Shown here: positions 7,670-16,846 of the stretch, piece after piece
How positions within the stretch are numbered: position 1 is the stretch's first letter
Layout: every line of letters starts with the position of its first letter
Source of the DNA: CAMTWZ01 sp041749075
GTDB taxonomy: Bacteria > Bacteroidota > Rhodothermia > Balneolales > HLUCCA01
Direction: 5' to 3'
DNA length: 64,000 nucleotides
Assembly: GCA_041749075.1 (NCBI GenBank)
Contig: JBGTBY010000012.1
Coordinates: forward strand, 1 to 64,000
The notes under the pieces: model-generated
The model's input: the letters and a program-made list of their open reading frames with translations, nothing else
Told to the model about the DNA's origin: nothing
The model's database searches: none
Translations under genes and position numbers: made by a program

Positions 7670-10035
7670 CCCTCATCAAACGACATCTCTATTTTGTGCT
7701 GTTTCTGATGGTGCTTCCGGCGGTTCTCATTCCGGAGACCCTATTCCAAGGCAAGCAGTTAGCTCAACACGATATCATGCAATGGCGGGCCGGCGCCGAA
7801 TCCATCCTTCAACATGAGAAGCAAACGGGTGAGCAAGCCTTATGGTCCACCAACATGTTTGGTGGGATGCCGGCTTATGTGATTTCCAACATCAAAGGAA
7901 TCACCTCGCTCGACACGTTGGTGAACCGTCACGGACATGTGATTTTTCCCTATGTGTATTATCTATTCCTGCTGATCGGAGCGTATGTGTTTTTCTTGTC
8001 GATGGGGGCGAGTCCGTTCGCGGCCACCTTCGGCGCGGTGATCGTGGGATTTTCGACGTATATCCCCATCATCATCGGGGCCGGACACAACACCAAGTTC
8101 TATGCTTATGTGTGGACACCATGGCTTCTGACAGGCTTCCGCATGCTCACACAACGGCAATGGCTGACGGGCTTCGCGGTATTCACGTTTTTCCTGAGTC
8201 TGCAAGTTCGATCGGGACATCCGCAAGTCACTTATTATTTCCTGTTTCTGATGGGTGTGTGGTGGTTGAGTGAAGCGATTGTTGCTTTTAAATCGAAGGA
8301 AACACGACCACTGTTCATCCAAACCGGACTCATGGTGGCCGCTGCGTTGGTCGTGGTTCTGAGTGTGTTGCCACAGTACTGGGCCTTATATGAATATTCC
8401 GATTACAGCATCCGCGGTGGCTCGGCCTTATCTGCGGAAGGCGGATTGAATCAGAATTATGCGTTCGTTTGGTCGCAAGGTTGGGGGGAACTGCTCACGT
8501 TGCTTATTCCGAACCTGTATGGCGGAGGGGAATTGTACTGGGGTCCGAAGCCCGTGACAAGCGGTCCGCATTACTTCGGGGCCATCGCCGGATTGTTCTT
8601 CTTGATCGGACTCATCGGAAAGAAGGATAGGCTGGATTGGGTATTCATCAGCGCTGGAAGCTTGGCGATCTTGTTTTCGCTTGGGAACCACTTCTCGCTC
8701 TTGAATGATGCGATGTTTGCTTGGTTTCCGGGCTTCAACAAGTTCCGCACGCCGGAAATGTGGTTGATGATGACCTGTGTTGCGTTCGCCGTTCCTGCGG
8801 TAAGGGCCTTTGATCGCATGCCAACCTTAAAAACGGTTTATGTGGGTGGTGGAAGTCTGTTGCTCTTCGGACTATTGATTTTGCTTGGTTTCGGAAACAT
8901 GACCAATTACGAAAAAGCGGGCGAACGCAGACAGTATCAGCAGCAGATCGGGCAATCGAACAATGTGTCGCCTGATGATCCGCGCGTCGTTCAAGCCGTG
9001 AACAATTATATGACCCAGGCGAAGTCGGCAAGGGAAGCCGCCACACGTTCGGACACACTTCGGTTCATGCTGTTGGTGTTGTTAGCTTCCGGAACGCTTC
9101 ATTTCGTGGTGAAGAAAAAGCTCAAGCCGGAGTATGCCTTCATCGGACTGATCGCCCTCACATCCTTCGATATGGTTGCCACTGGCAAGAGGTACATCCC
9201 TGAAGCCGCATTTCAAGACCGCATCGGCGATGTTGGAAAGGTGATTGAAGCGGGTCGGAGACCAATCGATACCTGGCTGCAGGAAAATGTCAAAACCGAA
9301 GAAGGATGGAGTTATCGCGTATTGCCGGTTGCGGAAAACCCATTCAACAATGCGGTTCCATCGTATTTCTATCCATCCTTGGGCGGATACAGCGGTGCGA
9401 AGCTCAGTGTGTTGCAGGATGTGGTGGATAGGTCCTTATTCAGCGGAGCGATGGGCCTCAACGCCGGAATGCTGAATGCCTTGAATGTGAAATATGTGAC
9501 GCTTGGCTACCCGGGCGAGATTCCTGGGTTCACCCGTGTGAATGAGGTGGATCAGATTTTCGTGTTCGAAAACAACTCCGTCAAGCCAAAAGCGTGGTTC
9601 GCGGATTCGCTCATCACTGTGGAATCGCCGCAGGCCGCGATGGACGCGATCAATTCAACATCCATCACTGTGGTCGAAACCAGCGATGCGGTTGTAGCCG
9701 GTTCCGGCGAAGGCACCATCACCGTCACATCGTATGATGCGCATCGCATCGAGTTGCAGACCGAATCGGCCGACGCGCAATTCCTCGTCCTTAGCGAAAT
9801 CTATTACCCCGCCGGGTGGAGCGCGTTTCTGGGCGGCACCGAAATCCCCATCCATAAAACGAACTATCTGCTACGCGGAATCGAACTCCCAGCAGGAAGG
9901 CATACGGTTGAGTTCCGGTTCGAACCCACATGGCTGAGTGCCGCGAAAACCACATCCTTGCTGGCGAATCTGTTCATCTTCGGATTGGTGTTGGTGGCGG
10001 GGGTAGTGGTGGTGCGGCATGAACAATCGGCGTAA
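7666..10035 (+). CDS. YfhO-like multi-pass membrane protein
   Basis: A 789-residue protein with about 12 or more membrane segments followed by a soluble C-terminal region and a final membrane helix. The N-terminal half carries the pattern of Bacteroidota YfhO-like proteins (QHDIMQWRAGAES, then TNMFGGMPAY), a group with a GT-C-like membrane architecture. Firmicute YfhO helps glycosylate lipoteichoic acid; by analogy this could act on a lipid-linked sugar at the cell envelope, but that is inference. It overlaps gatC and the following glycosyltransferase, so it is embedded in the operon that leads into the surface-glycan genes. Confidence 0.8.
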   Translation: MTLIKRHLYFVLFLMVLPAVLIPETLFQGKQLAQHDIMQWRAGAESILQHEKQTGEQALWSTNMFGGMPAYVISNIKGITSLDTLVNRHGHVIFPYVYYLFLLIGAYVFFLSMGASPFAATFGAVIVGFSTYIPIIIGAGHNTKFYAYVWTPWLLTGFRMLTQRQWLTGFAVFTFFLSLQVRSGHPQVTYYFLFLMGVWWLSEAIVAFKSKETRPLFIQTGLMVAAALVVVLSVLPQYWALYEYSDYSIRGGSALSAEGGLNQNYAFVWSQGWGELLTLLIPNLYGGGELYWGPKPVTSGPHYFGAIAGLFFLIGLIGKKDRLDWVFISAGSLAILFSLGNHFSLLNDAMFAWFPGFNKFRTPEMWLMMTCVAFAVPAVRAFDRMPTLKTVYVGGGSLLLFGLLILLGFGNMTNYEKAGERRQYQQQIGQSNNVSPDDPRVVQAVNNYMTQAKSAREAATRSDTLRFMLLVLLASGTLHFVVKKKLKPEYAFIGLIALTSFDMVATGKRYIPEAAFQDRIGDVGKVIEAGRRPIDTWLQENVKTEEGWSYRVLPVAENPFNNAVPSYFYPSLGGYSGAKLSVLQDVVDRSLFSGAMGLNAGMLNALNVKYVTLGYPGEIPGFTRVNEVDQIFVFENNSVKPKAWFADSLITVESPQAAMDAINSTSITVVETSDAVVAGSGEGTITVTSYDAHRIELQTESADAQFLVLSEIYYPAGWSAFLGGTEIPIHKTNYLLRGIELPAGRHTVEFRFEPTWLSAAKTTSLLANLFIFGLVLVAGVVVVRHEQSA

Positions 10036-11329
10036 GGTTCTCATCATCACGTATTACTGGCCGCCCGCAGGCGGAATCACGGTATTGAGATGTCTGAAAA
10101 TCGCGAAATACCTACGCGAGTTCGGTTGGGAACCCATCATTTACACGGCTTCCAATGCGCAATACCCGTATCTGGATTCCTCGAATGATGCCGAAGTGCC
10201 CGATGGCATCACCATTCTGAAGCAACCGATTTTCGAACCTCTTCATCTGTTCAAAAAACTATCGGGCAGAAAAGAATCCGATCCACTGACTAACCTGGTG
10301 CATGTGCGTGATCAAACACCCAGTTTCACGGATAAACTCGGAATCTGGGTCCGCGCCAATTTTTTTATTCCGGATGCGCGTTCTTTCTGGATTCGTCCAT
10401 CCGTTCGATTTCTGACAGACTATCTTCGAAACCATCCAGTGGATGCGATTTTTTCCGACGGTCCACCCCACACGAATACCGCGATCGCCTGCGAAGTGAG
10501 TAAAATCACAAAGACGCCTTGGTTGGCTGATTTTCAGGATCCATGGACGCAGGTAGATTATTATCCTCTTTTGGGCATCAAAGGCCGTGCAGATCGCATC
10601 CATAAACAAATGGAACAAGTGGTATTTGCGACAGCCAAGGCGATGACGATCGCGAGTCCGTCTTGGAAAACCGATCTGGAATCGATCGGCGCAAAAAACG
10701 TGAATGTGTTGTATTACGGCTATGATGAATCGGATTTCAGTGAATTGAAGCCCGTGCCAGAAGATCGCTTCACCATCCTTCATACCGGATTATTGGGCTT
10801 CGACCGATGCCCGGATCCCCTCATAACAGCCTTATCTGAAATTGTAACGGAGCAACCCGAATTGGCATCGACCATCCGAGTACTGCAATATGGTGAGGTC
10901 GATTTTTCGGTGAAGCGGGCGTTTGAAGACGCCAGTATCGCACCTATGCTGGAATTAGGCGGGATGGTGAGTCGAAAAGCGGCCCTGCAAGCTATGGTCT
11001 CGTCCGCCGTGTTGCTCTTGCCTTTGAACAAAGCGACCAATGCCAAAGGACGCATGCCCGGAAAGTTCTATGAATATCTGCGGGCGAAGCGACCGATTTT
11101 GGCTCTTGGCCCGGAGGATAGTGATGTCGGTGCAATTCTAAAAAAAACGGGTCATGGACAGATATGCACCTATTCGGATGTGCCTGGAACCAAGCAATTT
11201 GTATTGGATGCTTACCGTGATTGGAAACATCATGTCGCGTTTCGAGCATCCGGCTCCATATCCGAATTCTCGAATCGTGAATTGACGAAGGGTGTGGCTG
11301 GGATATTGAATCAAATCACATCCTCATGA
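10019..11329 (+). CDS. glycosyltransferase, GT4-like
   Basis: A 436-residue GT-B type glycosyltransferase. The N-terminal Rossmann part begins KVLIITYYWPPAGG, as in Bacteroidota GT4 proteins of surface polysaccharide loci. The C-terminal nucleotide-sugar domain carries FTILHTGLLGFDR and KFYEYLRAKRPILALGPEDSD, where the glutamate contacts the donor. It overlaps the YfhO-like gene by 17 nt and the next gene by 4 nt. The donor and acceptor sugars cannot be told from sequence; the pseudaminic acid genes downstream suggest a role in the same surface glycan. Confidence 0.8.
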   Translation: MNNRRKVLIITYYWPPAGGITVLRCLKIAKYLREFGWEPIIYTASNAQYPYLDSSNDAEVPDGITILKQPIFEPLHLFKKLSGRKESDPLTNLVHVRDQTPSFTDKLGIWVRANFFIPDARSFWIRPSVRFLTDYLRNHPVDAIFSDGPPHTNTAIACEVSKITKTPWLADFQDPWTQVDYYPLLGIKGRADRIHKQMEQVVFATAKAMTIASPSWKTDLESIGAKNVNVLYYGYDESDFSELKPVPEDRFTILHTGLLGFDRCPDPLITALSEIVTEQPELASTIRVLQYGEVDFSVKRAFEDASIAPMLELGGMVSRKAALQAMVSSAVLLLPLNKATNAKGRMPGKFYEYLRAKRPILALGPEDSDVGAILKKTGHGQICTYSDVPGTKQFVLDAYRDWKHHVAFRASGSISEFSNRELTKGVAGILNQITSS

Positions 11330-12696
11330 CCATCCTAGCCTATTTTGATCGAGATAATGGTCGGGATGTGGAGCTAACTCTTCCCGTTCTGTATATGGCG
11401 GAACGATATTATGGTGCGACGGTGGAGTTCGCGTTTTCATATGACACAGATGCCATCCGAAGAAAACGTCCCGATTTGGTTTTTTTGCCGAATACCGTTG
11501 GTTCAAACGAATATATTGCCGCCGCGAAATACGCCTATGAGAACGGGATCAAGATATTCGCACTCATGTCGGAAGGCGATATCCGAACCGATGGGTCGTT
11601 CAATTATTGGGGTCTGAATGAGGATCGCACCTTCTATCAGGAAAAAATATGCGTGTGGTCGGAGCGTGTGTTGGCATTCCTTTCTGAAATGGAACCTCAA
11701 TTAGCCGATAAACTCGTTGCGACCGGCCATACCGGGTTCGACCGATATCGCATCTATCAATTTCCCGACAAATCTTCGTATTTGTCCAAAGAGGAGCAGA
11801 ACTTTCGGTTTGTGATAGGCTATGCGGGATGGGGGTTTGGCAAAATGTCGTATCCGCAAGGGCTTGAGGAAATCTTGGGATTCTTCAAGGGTGATGTAGC
11901 CAAGCTTACCCAAATGGAAGCCCTTCGGGTTCAGGTTGAGTCCATATTGCGAAGCGCGATCGAATCCAACCCGGATGTGTTGTTCATTCTGAAACAACAT
12001 CCGAACGAGAGTCCACCGACAGGTACGGCACCTGTGGTGAATGAGATCGCCGGACTGAAGCATTACAAGAATGTTCGATATGAAGGTGTGGATACGCCCA
12101 TCACGACTCTCATCCACGTAAGTGATTTGTGGTTGTCGTTCGAATCGACCACCGCGGTGGAATCGTGGGCAATGGATAAGACCAGCATTTTGTTATATCC
12201 GGATCCGACATTCAGTCCGAACATCCGCGAAAAAGGGTTGGATGTGGCTCAAATCACCATTTCCAACTCAGTCGAGCTTCAACATCACATTGATGAATGG
12301 AAGAAGTCGGGAACACTTCATGACTTTCATCATGATGAAAAAAAAGCCAAGCGTTCGGAAATCATCCGGAATACGGTCGGTTTTGATGACGGACGAAATC
12401 ATGTCCGTGCCGGAATCGAGTTAGGAAAGGTGTTGAAACGCATCACTCCCGGATCTACACCGACCTTGCCTATGGTGCCGTGGTTTGTCCTTTTATGGGT
12501 ATTGATCCGCCTCGGTAGAGTGTTTTATCACCCGAGGTTGTATGCCACATTTCAGAAAACGCGCAAATTCCGATGGGTATTTGAGCAATATGACCTCAAA
12601 AACGTGCATACCTTACGGCAACACTACTACCGGTATCTTGATGCTTTCCATAAAACGAATCGCATTTCCGACTTTCTGACCCATGCCAAATCTTAA
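11326..12696 (+). CDS. putative surface-carbohydrate glycosyltransferase (GT-B like)
   Basis: A 456-residue protein of the surface carbohydrate biosynthesis type. The motif FILKQHPNE (the HP motif) and the later WLSFESTTAVESWAMD (S/T motif with a glutamate) resemble the donor-site signatures of GT-B enzymes that use CMP-sugars or CDP-glycerol. A hydrophobic stretch (PMVPWFVLLWVLIRLG) near residue 390 may be membrane-attached. It directly precedes pseB with a 14-nt overlap. Because the operon makes CMP-pseudaminic acid and contains no other obvious nonulosonate transferase, this is the best candidate for that step; this remains inference. Confidence 0.6.
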   Translation: MTILAYFDRDNGRDVELTLPVLYMAERYYGATVEFAFSYDTDAIRRKRPDLVFLPNTVGSNEYIAAAKYAYENGIKIFALMSEGDIRTDGSFNYWGLNEDRTFYQEKICVWSERVLAFLSEMEPQLADKLVATGHTGFDRYRIYQFPDKSSYLSKEEQNFRFVIGYAGWGFGKMSYPQGLEEILGFFKGDVAKLTQMEALRVQVESILRSAIESNPDVLFILKQHPNESPPTGTAPVVNEIAGLKHYKNVRYEGVDTPITTLIHVSDLWLSFESTTAVESWAMDKTSILLYPDPTFSPNIREKGLDVAQITISNSVELQHHIDEWKKSGTLHDFHHDEKKAKRSEIIRNTVGFDDGRNHVRAGIELGKVLKRITPGSTPTLPMVPWFVLLWVLIRLGRVFYHPRLYATFQKTRKFRWVFEQYDLKNVHTLRQHYYRYLDAFHKTNRISDFLTHAKS

Positions 12697-13705
12697 TCAC
12701 GCATCCATTCTCGTCACCGGCGGCACAGGCTCGTTCGGGAAACAGTTCATCGCAACGGTTCTTGAGCGCTGGCCCGAAGTGAAGCGTATCGTCGTGTTTT
12801 CGCGCGATGAGCTCAAGCAATTCGAGATGGAGCAGACATATCCTCGTGACAAGTACAAGAATCTCCGTTTTTTTATTGGCGATGTGCGCGATCTTGAACG
12901 CATGAAGCGGGCGATGGAAGGAATCGATATCGTAATCCATGCCGCGGCACTGAAACAAGTTCCTGCCGCGGAATACAACCCAATGGAATGCATCCGTACC
13001 AATATCTTGGGTGCCTCGAACGTAATTGATGCGGCGATGCACAACGGCGTGAAACAGGTTGTGGCGCTATCCACTGATAAAGCCGCTGCTCCCATCAACT
13101 TATATGGCGCGACCAAACTTTGCAGCGACAAACTCTTCACGGCGGCGAATTATTCGCGTGGGAAGCGGGATATCAAGCTGTCTGTCGTGCGCTACGGAAA
13201 TGTGTTAGGCAGTCGAGGTTCCGTTGTTCCCTTTTTCCTGGAGCATCGCAAAAAAGGCTTTCTTCCGATCACGGATTCACGCATGACCCGCTTCAACATC
13301 ACCCTTCAAGAAGGTGTGGATTTGGTCCTTACCTCGTTGGATGAGATGTGGGGAGGCGAAATCTTCGTGCCAAAAATCGCATCGTACCGCATCACGGATG
13401 TGGCTGAAGCGGTTGCACCGGGAATCGAGCTTCGTGAAATCGGCATTCGTCCGGGCGAAAAATTGCATGAGGAAATGATCACAGAAACGGACTCCCTCAG
13501 CACGCTCGAGTTCAAGAATTATTTTGTGATTCTGCCTACACTTCCAGTGTGGAATCCGGACGATCTGGCTGCCCAAAAAGGTGGTAAAAAAGTGCCATTC
13601 GGATTCAAATACAGTTCCGATACGAACACGGAGTGGGTTGGAGCGGATGAGATTCGTAAACTGATTGTGGATCATGTCGATCCCCATTTCACACCCGGCA
13701 TATGA
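12683..13705 (+). CDS. pseB: UDP-GlcNAc 4,6-dehydratase (inverting) PseB
   Basis: First step of CMP-pseudaminic acid synthesis: UDP-GlcNAc to the 4-keto-6-deoxy-L-arabino sugar, with C5 epimerisation. A short-chain dehydrogenase fold is clear: NADP loop TGGTGSFGK at residues 12-20, and catalytic Asp132, Lys133 and Tyr141 in STDKAAAPINLYGATK, at the same numbering as described for PseB of Helicobacter. Length (340 residues) is typical. The start overlaps the upstream glycosyltransferase by 14 nt and the stop overlaps pseC by 4 nt. Confidence 0.95.
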   Translation: MPNLNHASILVTGGTGSFGKQFIATVLERWPEVKRIVVFSRDELKQFEMEQTYPRDKYKNLRFFIGDVRDLERMKRAMEGIDIVIHAAALKQVPAAEYNPMECIRTNILGASNVIDAAMHNGVKQVVALSTDKAAAPINLYGATKLCSDKLFTAANYSRGKRDIKLSVVRYGNVLGSRGSVVPFFLEHRKKGFLPITDSRMTRFNITLQEGVDLVLTSLDEMWGGEIFVPKIASYRITDVAEAVAPGIELREIGIRPGEKLHEEMITETDSLSTLEFKNYFVILPTLPVWNPDDLAAQKGGKKVPFGFKYSSDTNTEWVGADEIRKLIVDHVDPHFTPGI

Positions 13706-14820
13706 CACGGATTCCCTACGGCAGACAGCATATCACGGAAGATGACATTCAGGCGGTCAGTGAGATTCTTCGGTCTGATTTTCTGACACAAGGTCCGACT
13801 GTCGCTGCGTTCGAAGAAGCCTTTGCATCCTATGTGGGTGCGACATACGCTGTGGCTTGCAGCAACGGCACCGCCGCTTTGCATTTGTGTACGATGGCAT
13901 TAGGAGTTGGCCATGGCACGAAAGTCATCACCACGCCCATCACCTTTGTGGCAAGTGCGAACTGTGTGAAATATTGTGGTGGGGATGTGGAGTTCGCCGA
14001 TATCGACCGCGATACTTATTTATTGGACATCAACGCCGTTCGAAAAAAGCTTGAATCCGCCCCGAAAGGCACGTACTCCGGTGTGATTCCGGTGGATTTT
14101 GCCGGCAGACCTGTGAACTTGCCCGAATGGCGAAAATTGGCGGATGAATTTGGATTGTGGATCATCGAAGATGCCTGCCACGCCCCAGGTGGATTCGGAA
14201 ACACCTGGCGATGCGGCGACGGACAATTCGCAGACCTCGCCATCTTCAGCTTCCATCCCGTCAAACATATCGCCTGCGGTGAAGGCGGAATGGTGACCAC
14301 AAATTCCCGTGAGCTCTACGAAACACTCCGCAATCTGCGCACACATGGCATCCAGCAGATTCCGGAAAAACGCATTCACAACCACGGAATCTGGTACTAT
14401 GAAATGCAAGAGCTCGGATACAATTATCGGCTCACCGACATCCAAGCCGCGCTTGGCCTCTCCCAACTACGACGGGCCGAAGACGGCCTCCGACGCCGGG
14501 TCGACATCGCCCAGAAATACGCCGACGCCCTTCCCTTCGGTCCCTCTCCCGTGCTCGGACACGCCTATCATTTGTACGTGATCGAACACGATCATCGCGA
14601 CGCCCTTATGTCGTACCTCCGCGAGCATGATATTTTCACGCAAGTGCATTACATCCCCGCGCATCTCATGCCTTATTACGCTGAGCAAGGTAATAAACCG
14701 GGTGATTTTCCACATGCCGAAGACTATTACAAGCGCTGCCTGAGTCTTCCGATGTATCCGTCGCTCACCGACAAACAGCAGCAGTTCGTGATCGACAAAA
14801 TCCTTTCTTTCAAACCCTGA
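13702..14820 (+). CDS. pseC: UDP-4-amino-4,6-dideoxy-AltNAc transaminase PseC
   Basis: PLP-dependent aminotransferase (DegT/DnrJ/EryC1 family) that puts the amino group on C4 of the PseB product. The PLP lysine is Lys188 in FSFHPVKHIACGEGG. The cofactor pocket is visible as ACSNGTAALHL, and DACHAPGG is typical of the family. 372 residues, full length. It overlaps pseB by 4 nt and touches pseF by one base (TGATG), so translation is coupled. Confidence 0.95.
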   Translation: MTRIPYGRQHITEDDIQAVSEILRSDFLTQGPTVAAFEEAFASYVGATYAVACSNGTAALHLCTMALGVGHGTKVITTPITFVASANCVKYCGGDVEFADIDRDTYLLDINAVRKKLESAPKGTYSGVIPVDFAGRPVNLPEWRKLADEFGLWIIEDACHAPGGFGNTWRCGDGQFADLAIFSFHPVKHIACGEGGMVTTNSRELYETLRNLRTHGIQQIPEKRIHNHGIWYYEMQELGYNYRLTDIQAALGLSQLRRAEDGLRRRVDIAQKYADALPFGPSPVLGHAYHLYVIEHDHRDALMSYLREHDIFTQVHYIPAHLMPYYAEQGNKPGDFPHAEDYYKRCLSLPMYPSLTDKQQQFVIDKILSFKP

Positions 14821-15509
14821 TGAAATCCCTCGCCATCATACCTGCACGTGGTGGTAGCAAACGCATCCCACGAAAAAACCTGAAGTTGTTTCGTGGTCGG
14901 CCGATTATCGCCTTTTCGATCGAAGCCGCATTGAACAGTTCCCTTTTCCACACCGTGATGGTGAGCACAGACGATTCCGAAATCGCGGACATCGCAACGT
15001 CATTAGGCGCAGACGTTCCATTCCTTCGTTCTGCAAAAACAGCGGATGATCATGCCACAACAGCCGATGTGCTTTTGGAAGTCTTGAATGACTACGAAAC
15101 GCGCGGACAGCATTTCAACATCGCCTGCAACCTGTATCCCACCGCTCCTTTCACTACCGCGGATGATTTGAAGGCAGGATATGAAGCCTTGGTCGCCGGA
15201 CCCTTTGATGTTGTCATCCCCATCGTGGCATTTTCTTATCCAATTTTGCGATCGTTAAACCGATCGGATGATGGAAAAATCGTGATGAACTGGCCGGAGC
15301 ATATGAGTTCGCGCTCACAAGATTTGCCAAAAGCCTATCATGATGCGGGTCAATGGGCGTTTTTCAAAACCGCACCGTTCATGTCAAACCAAACCCTACT
15401 CGGTCCGAACACCGGTTCCGTTATATTGCCCGAAAGCCGTGTTCAGGACATCGATACCCAGGAAGATTGGGCCTTGGCCGAACTCAAATATCAGATCTTA
15501 TTTCCATGA
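14820..15509 (+). CDS. pseF: pseudaminic acid cytidylyltransferase PseF
   Basis: Activates pseudaminic acid with CTP to CMP-pseudaminic acid, the sugar donor for glycosylation. The nucleotide-binding signature IPARGGSKRIPRKN is at residues 6-19, and the conserved YPTAPFTTADDL follows near residue 105. At 229 residues it fits PseF; NeuA-type enzymes share the same fold, so the substrate call rests on the surrounding pse genes. It overlaps the pseG-pseH fusion by 4 nt. Confidence 0.92.
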   Translation: MKSLAIIPARGGSKRIPRKNLKLFRGRPIIAFSIEAALNSSLFHTVMVSTDDSEIADIATSLGADVPFLRSAKTADDHATTADVLLEVLNDYETRGQHFNIACNLYPTAPFTTADDLKAGYEALVAGPFDVVIPIVAFSYPILRSLNRSDDGKIVMNWPEHMSSRSQDLPKAYHDAGQWAFFKTAPFMSNQTLLGPNTGSVILPESRVQDIDTQEDWALAELKYQILFP

Positions 15510-16846
15510 AACCGGTTGCGGCGTTTCATTTCGAATCGGGGCCGGAGATTGGCGAGGGACATCGGATTCGATGTCAGGCTTTGGCCGACCGATTGGGGGA
15601 TGCGTTTCACATTGAGTTTCCCGATTCGGGCAAGCCAGTTGATGTACTGGTTCTGGATGGATATGGGTACACAACCGATTGGATCTTGGCTCAGCAATCC
15701 CGCGCGGGCAGCATCCTTCAGATCGAAGACACGCCTCGAGGCACGTATGTCGCGGATGCCATCTTGAATCCATCGCATGGAGCAAACCCTGACCAATATC
15801 CTGCATTGCCCCATACGGACTATCGCTTGGGGAACCGGTATCGGTTGCTGCGACGTGAATTTCTCGCGGACGTACCAGAGACGCCGCGTCAAGGTGTATG
15901 GTTCGCACCGGGAGGAACCGACTCCGCAGGAATTTCACCCAAATGGGTGAAGTGGCTGATTCATCATCAGTCCGAGCCTGTCCGCATGGCCTTATCGGAG
16001 GCTACTGACCCGCTGCTGATATCGGAGTTGCATCAGATAGAATCAAATCACCCCGATCGGTTCAAGCTTCTCGTCGGCGCTGATGCCGGGACATTGGTTC
16101 GCGAAATGGATTCCTGCCGGGTAACCTTCTGCACATCCAGCGGCGTGTTTTGGGAAGCCTTGTCTCGTAGGCTTCCAATCGCGACAGGATTCATCGCTGA
16201 AAACCAATCCACAATCTATAAAACGGCATGTGATACATACGGTGCAACGGCATTGGGAGATTTTCGAACCATCCAGCCCGAGATCGTCCTGCGGTTTTTA
16301 GCCCAGGCGAATTCCCATCGATTGGAATATTCCTTGGACATGGAAACTGATTGGTCGAATTGGTGCCAATCCCTTGTCCGCGTCCCTCGATTGCGACCTG
16401 CGACCACAGCCGATGCCGAATTACTATACGGATGGATGATGGATCCTTCGGTGCGTCAACACTCGTTGAATCCGGATCCGTTTTCCTATGATCATCATGT
16501 GAAATGGCTTCAGAACCGACTATCATCCTCTGATTGCCGCCTGTTCATCGCCGAATGGAAAACAGACCCTTGCGGGATGATCCGCTTCGACCGAGTGTCC
16601 ACGACAGACTGGAAATTGAATTATCTTTTAAGTAAGGACTTTCGAGGATTGGGACTTTCGCATGGGTTGATTGCCGGTGGCATGCGCGCGATGAGAGGTA
16701 TATCCTTGCTCGCTCAAGTCAAATCCAATAACTCTGCCTCGCTCAAGGTCTTTCGGTCCGCTGGCTGGTCGGAGACGATCCACGATGGACTACACCATTT
16801 CAAAGGTTCTTTAATTTTAAACATGAAAACCCCACAACGCACATGA
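15506..16846 (+). CDS. pseG: fused UDP-sugar hydrolase (PseG) and N-acetyltransferase (PseH)
   Basis: A 446-residue two-domain protein. Residues 1 to about 290 resemble PseG, which releases UDP from UDP-2,4-diacetamido-trideoxy-altrose: GEGHRIRCQALAD near the start and a GT-B-like C-half with TFCTSSGVFWEAL. Residues about 295-446 form a GNAT domain (RLRPATTADAELLYGWM, then NYLLSKDFRGLGLSHGL) matching PseH, the N4-acetyltransferase step. Thus one polypeptide covers steps 3 and 4, and no separate pseG or pseH exists in the cluster. The PseG entry motif reads FHFESGPEIGEGH, whereas many PseG proteins have an arginine-aspartate pair there. ATG at 15506 overlaps pseF by 4 nt. Confidence 0.88.
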   Translation: MKPVAAFHFESGPEIGEGHRIRCQALADRLGDAFHIEFPDSGKPVDVLVLDGYGYTTDWILAQQSRAGSILQIEDTPRGTYVADAILNPSHGANPDQYPALPHTDYRLGNRYRLLRREFLADVPETPRQGVWFAPGGTDSAGISPKWVKWLIHHQSEPVRMALSEATDPLLISELHQIESNHPDRFKLLVGADAGTLVREMDSCRVTFCTSSGVFWEALSRRLPIATGFIAENQSTIYKTACDTYGATALGDFRTIQPEIVLRFLAQANSHRLEYSLDMETDWSNWCQSLVRVPRLRPATTADAELLYGWMMDPSVRQHSLNPDPFSYDHHVKWLQNRLSSSDCRLFIAEWKTDPCGMIRFDRVSTTDWKLNYLLSKDFRGLGLSHGLIAGGMRAMRGISLLAQVKSNNSASLKVFRSAGWSETIHDGLHHFKGSLILNMKTPQRT

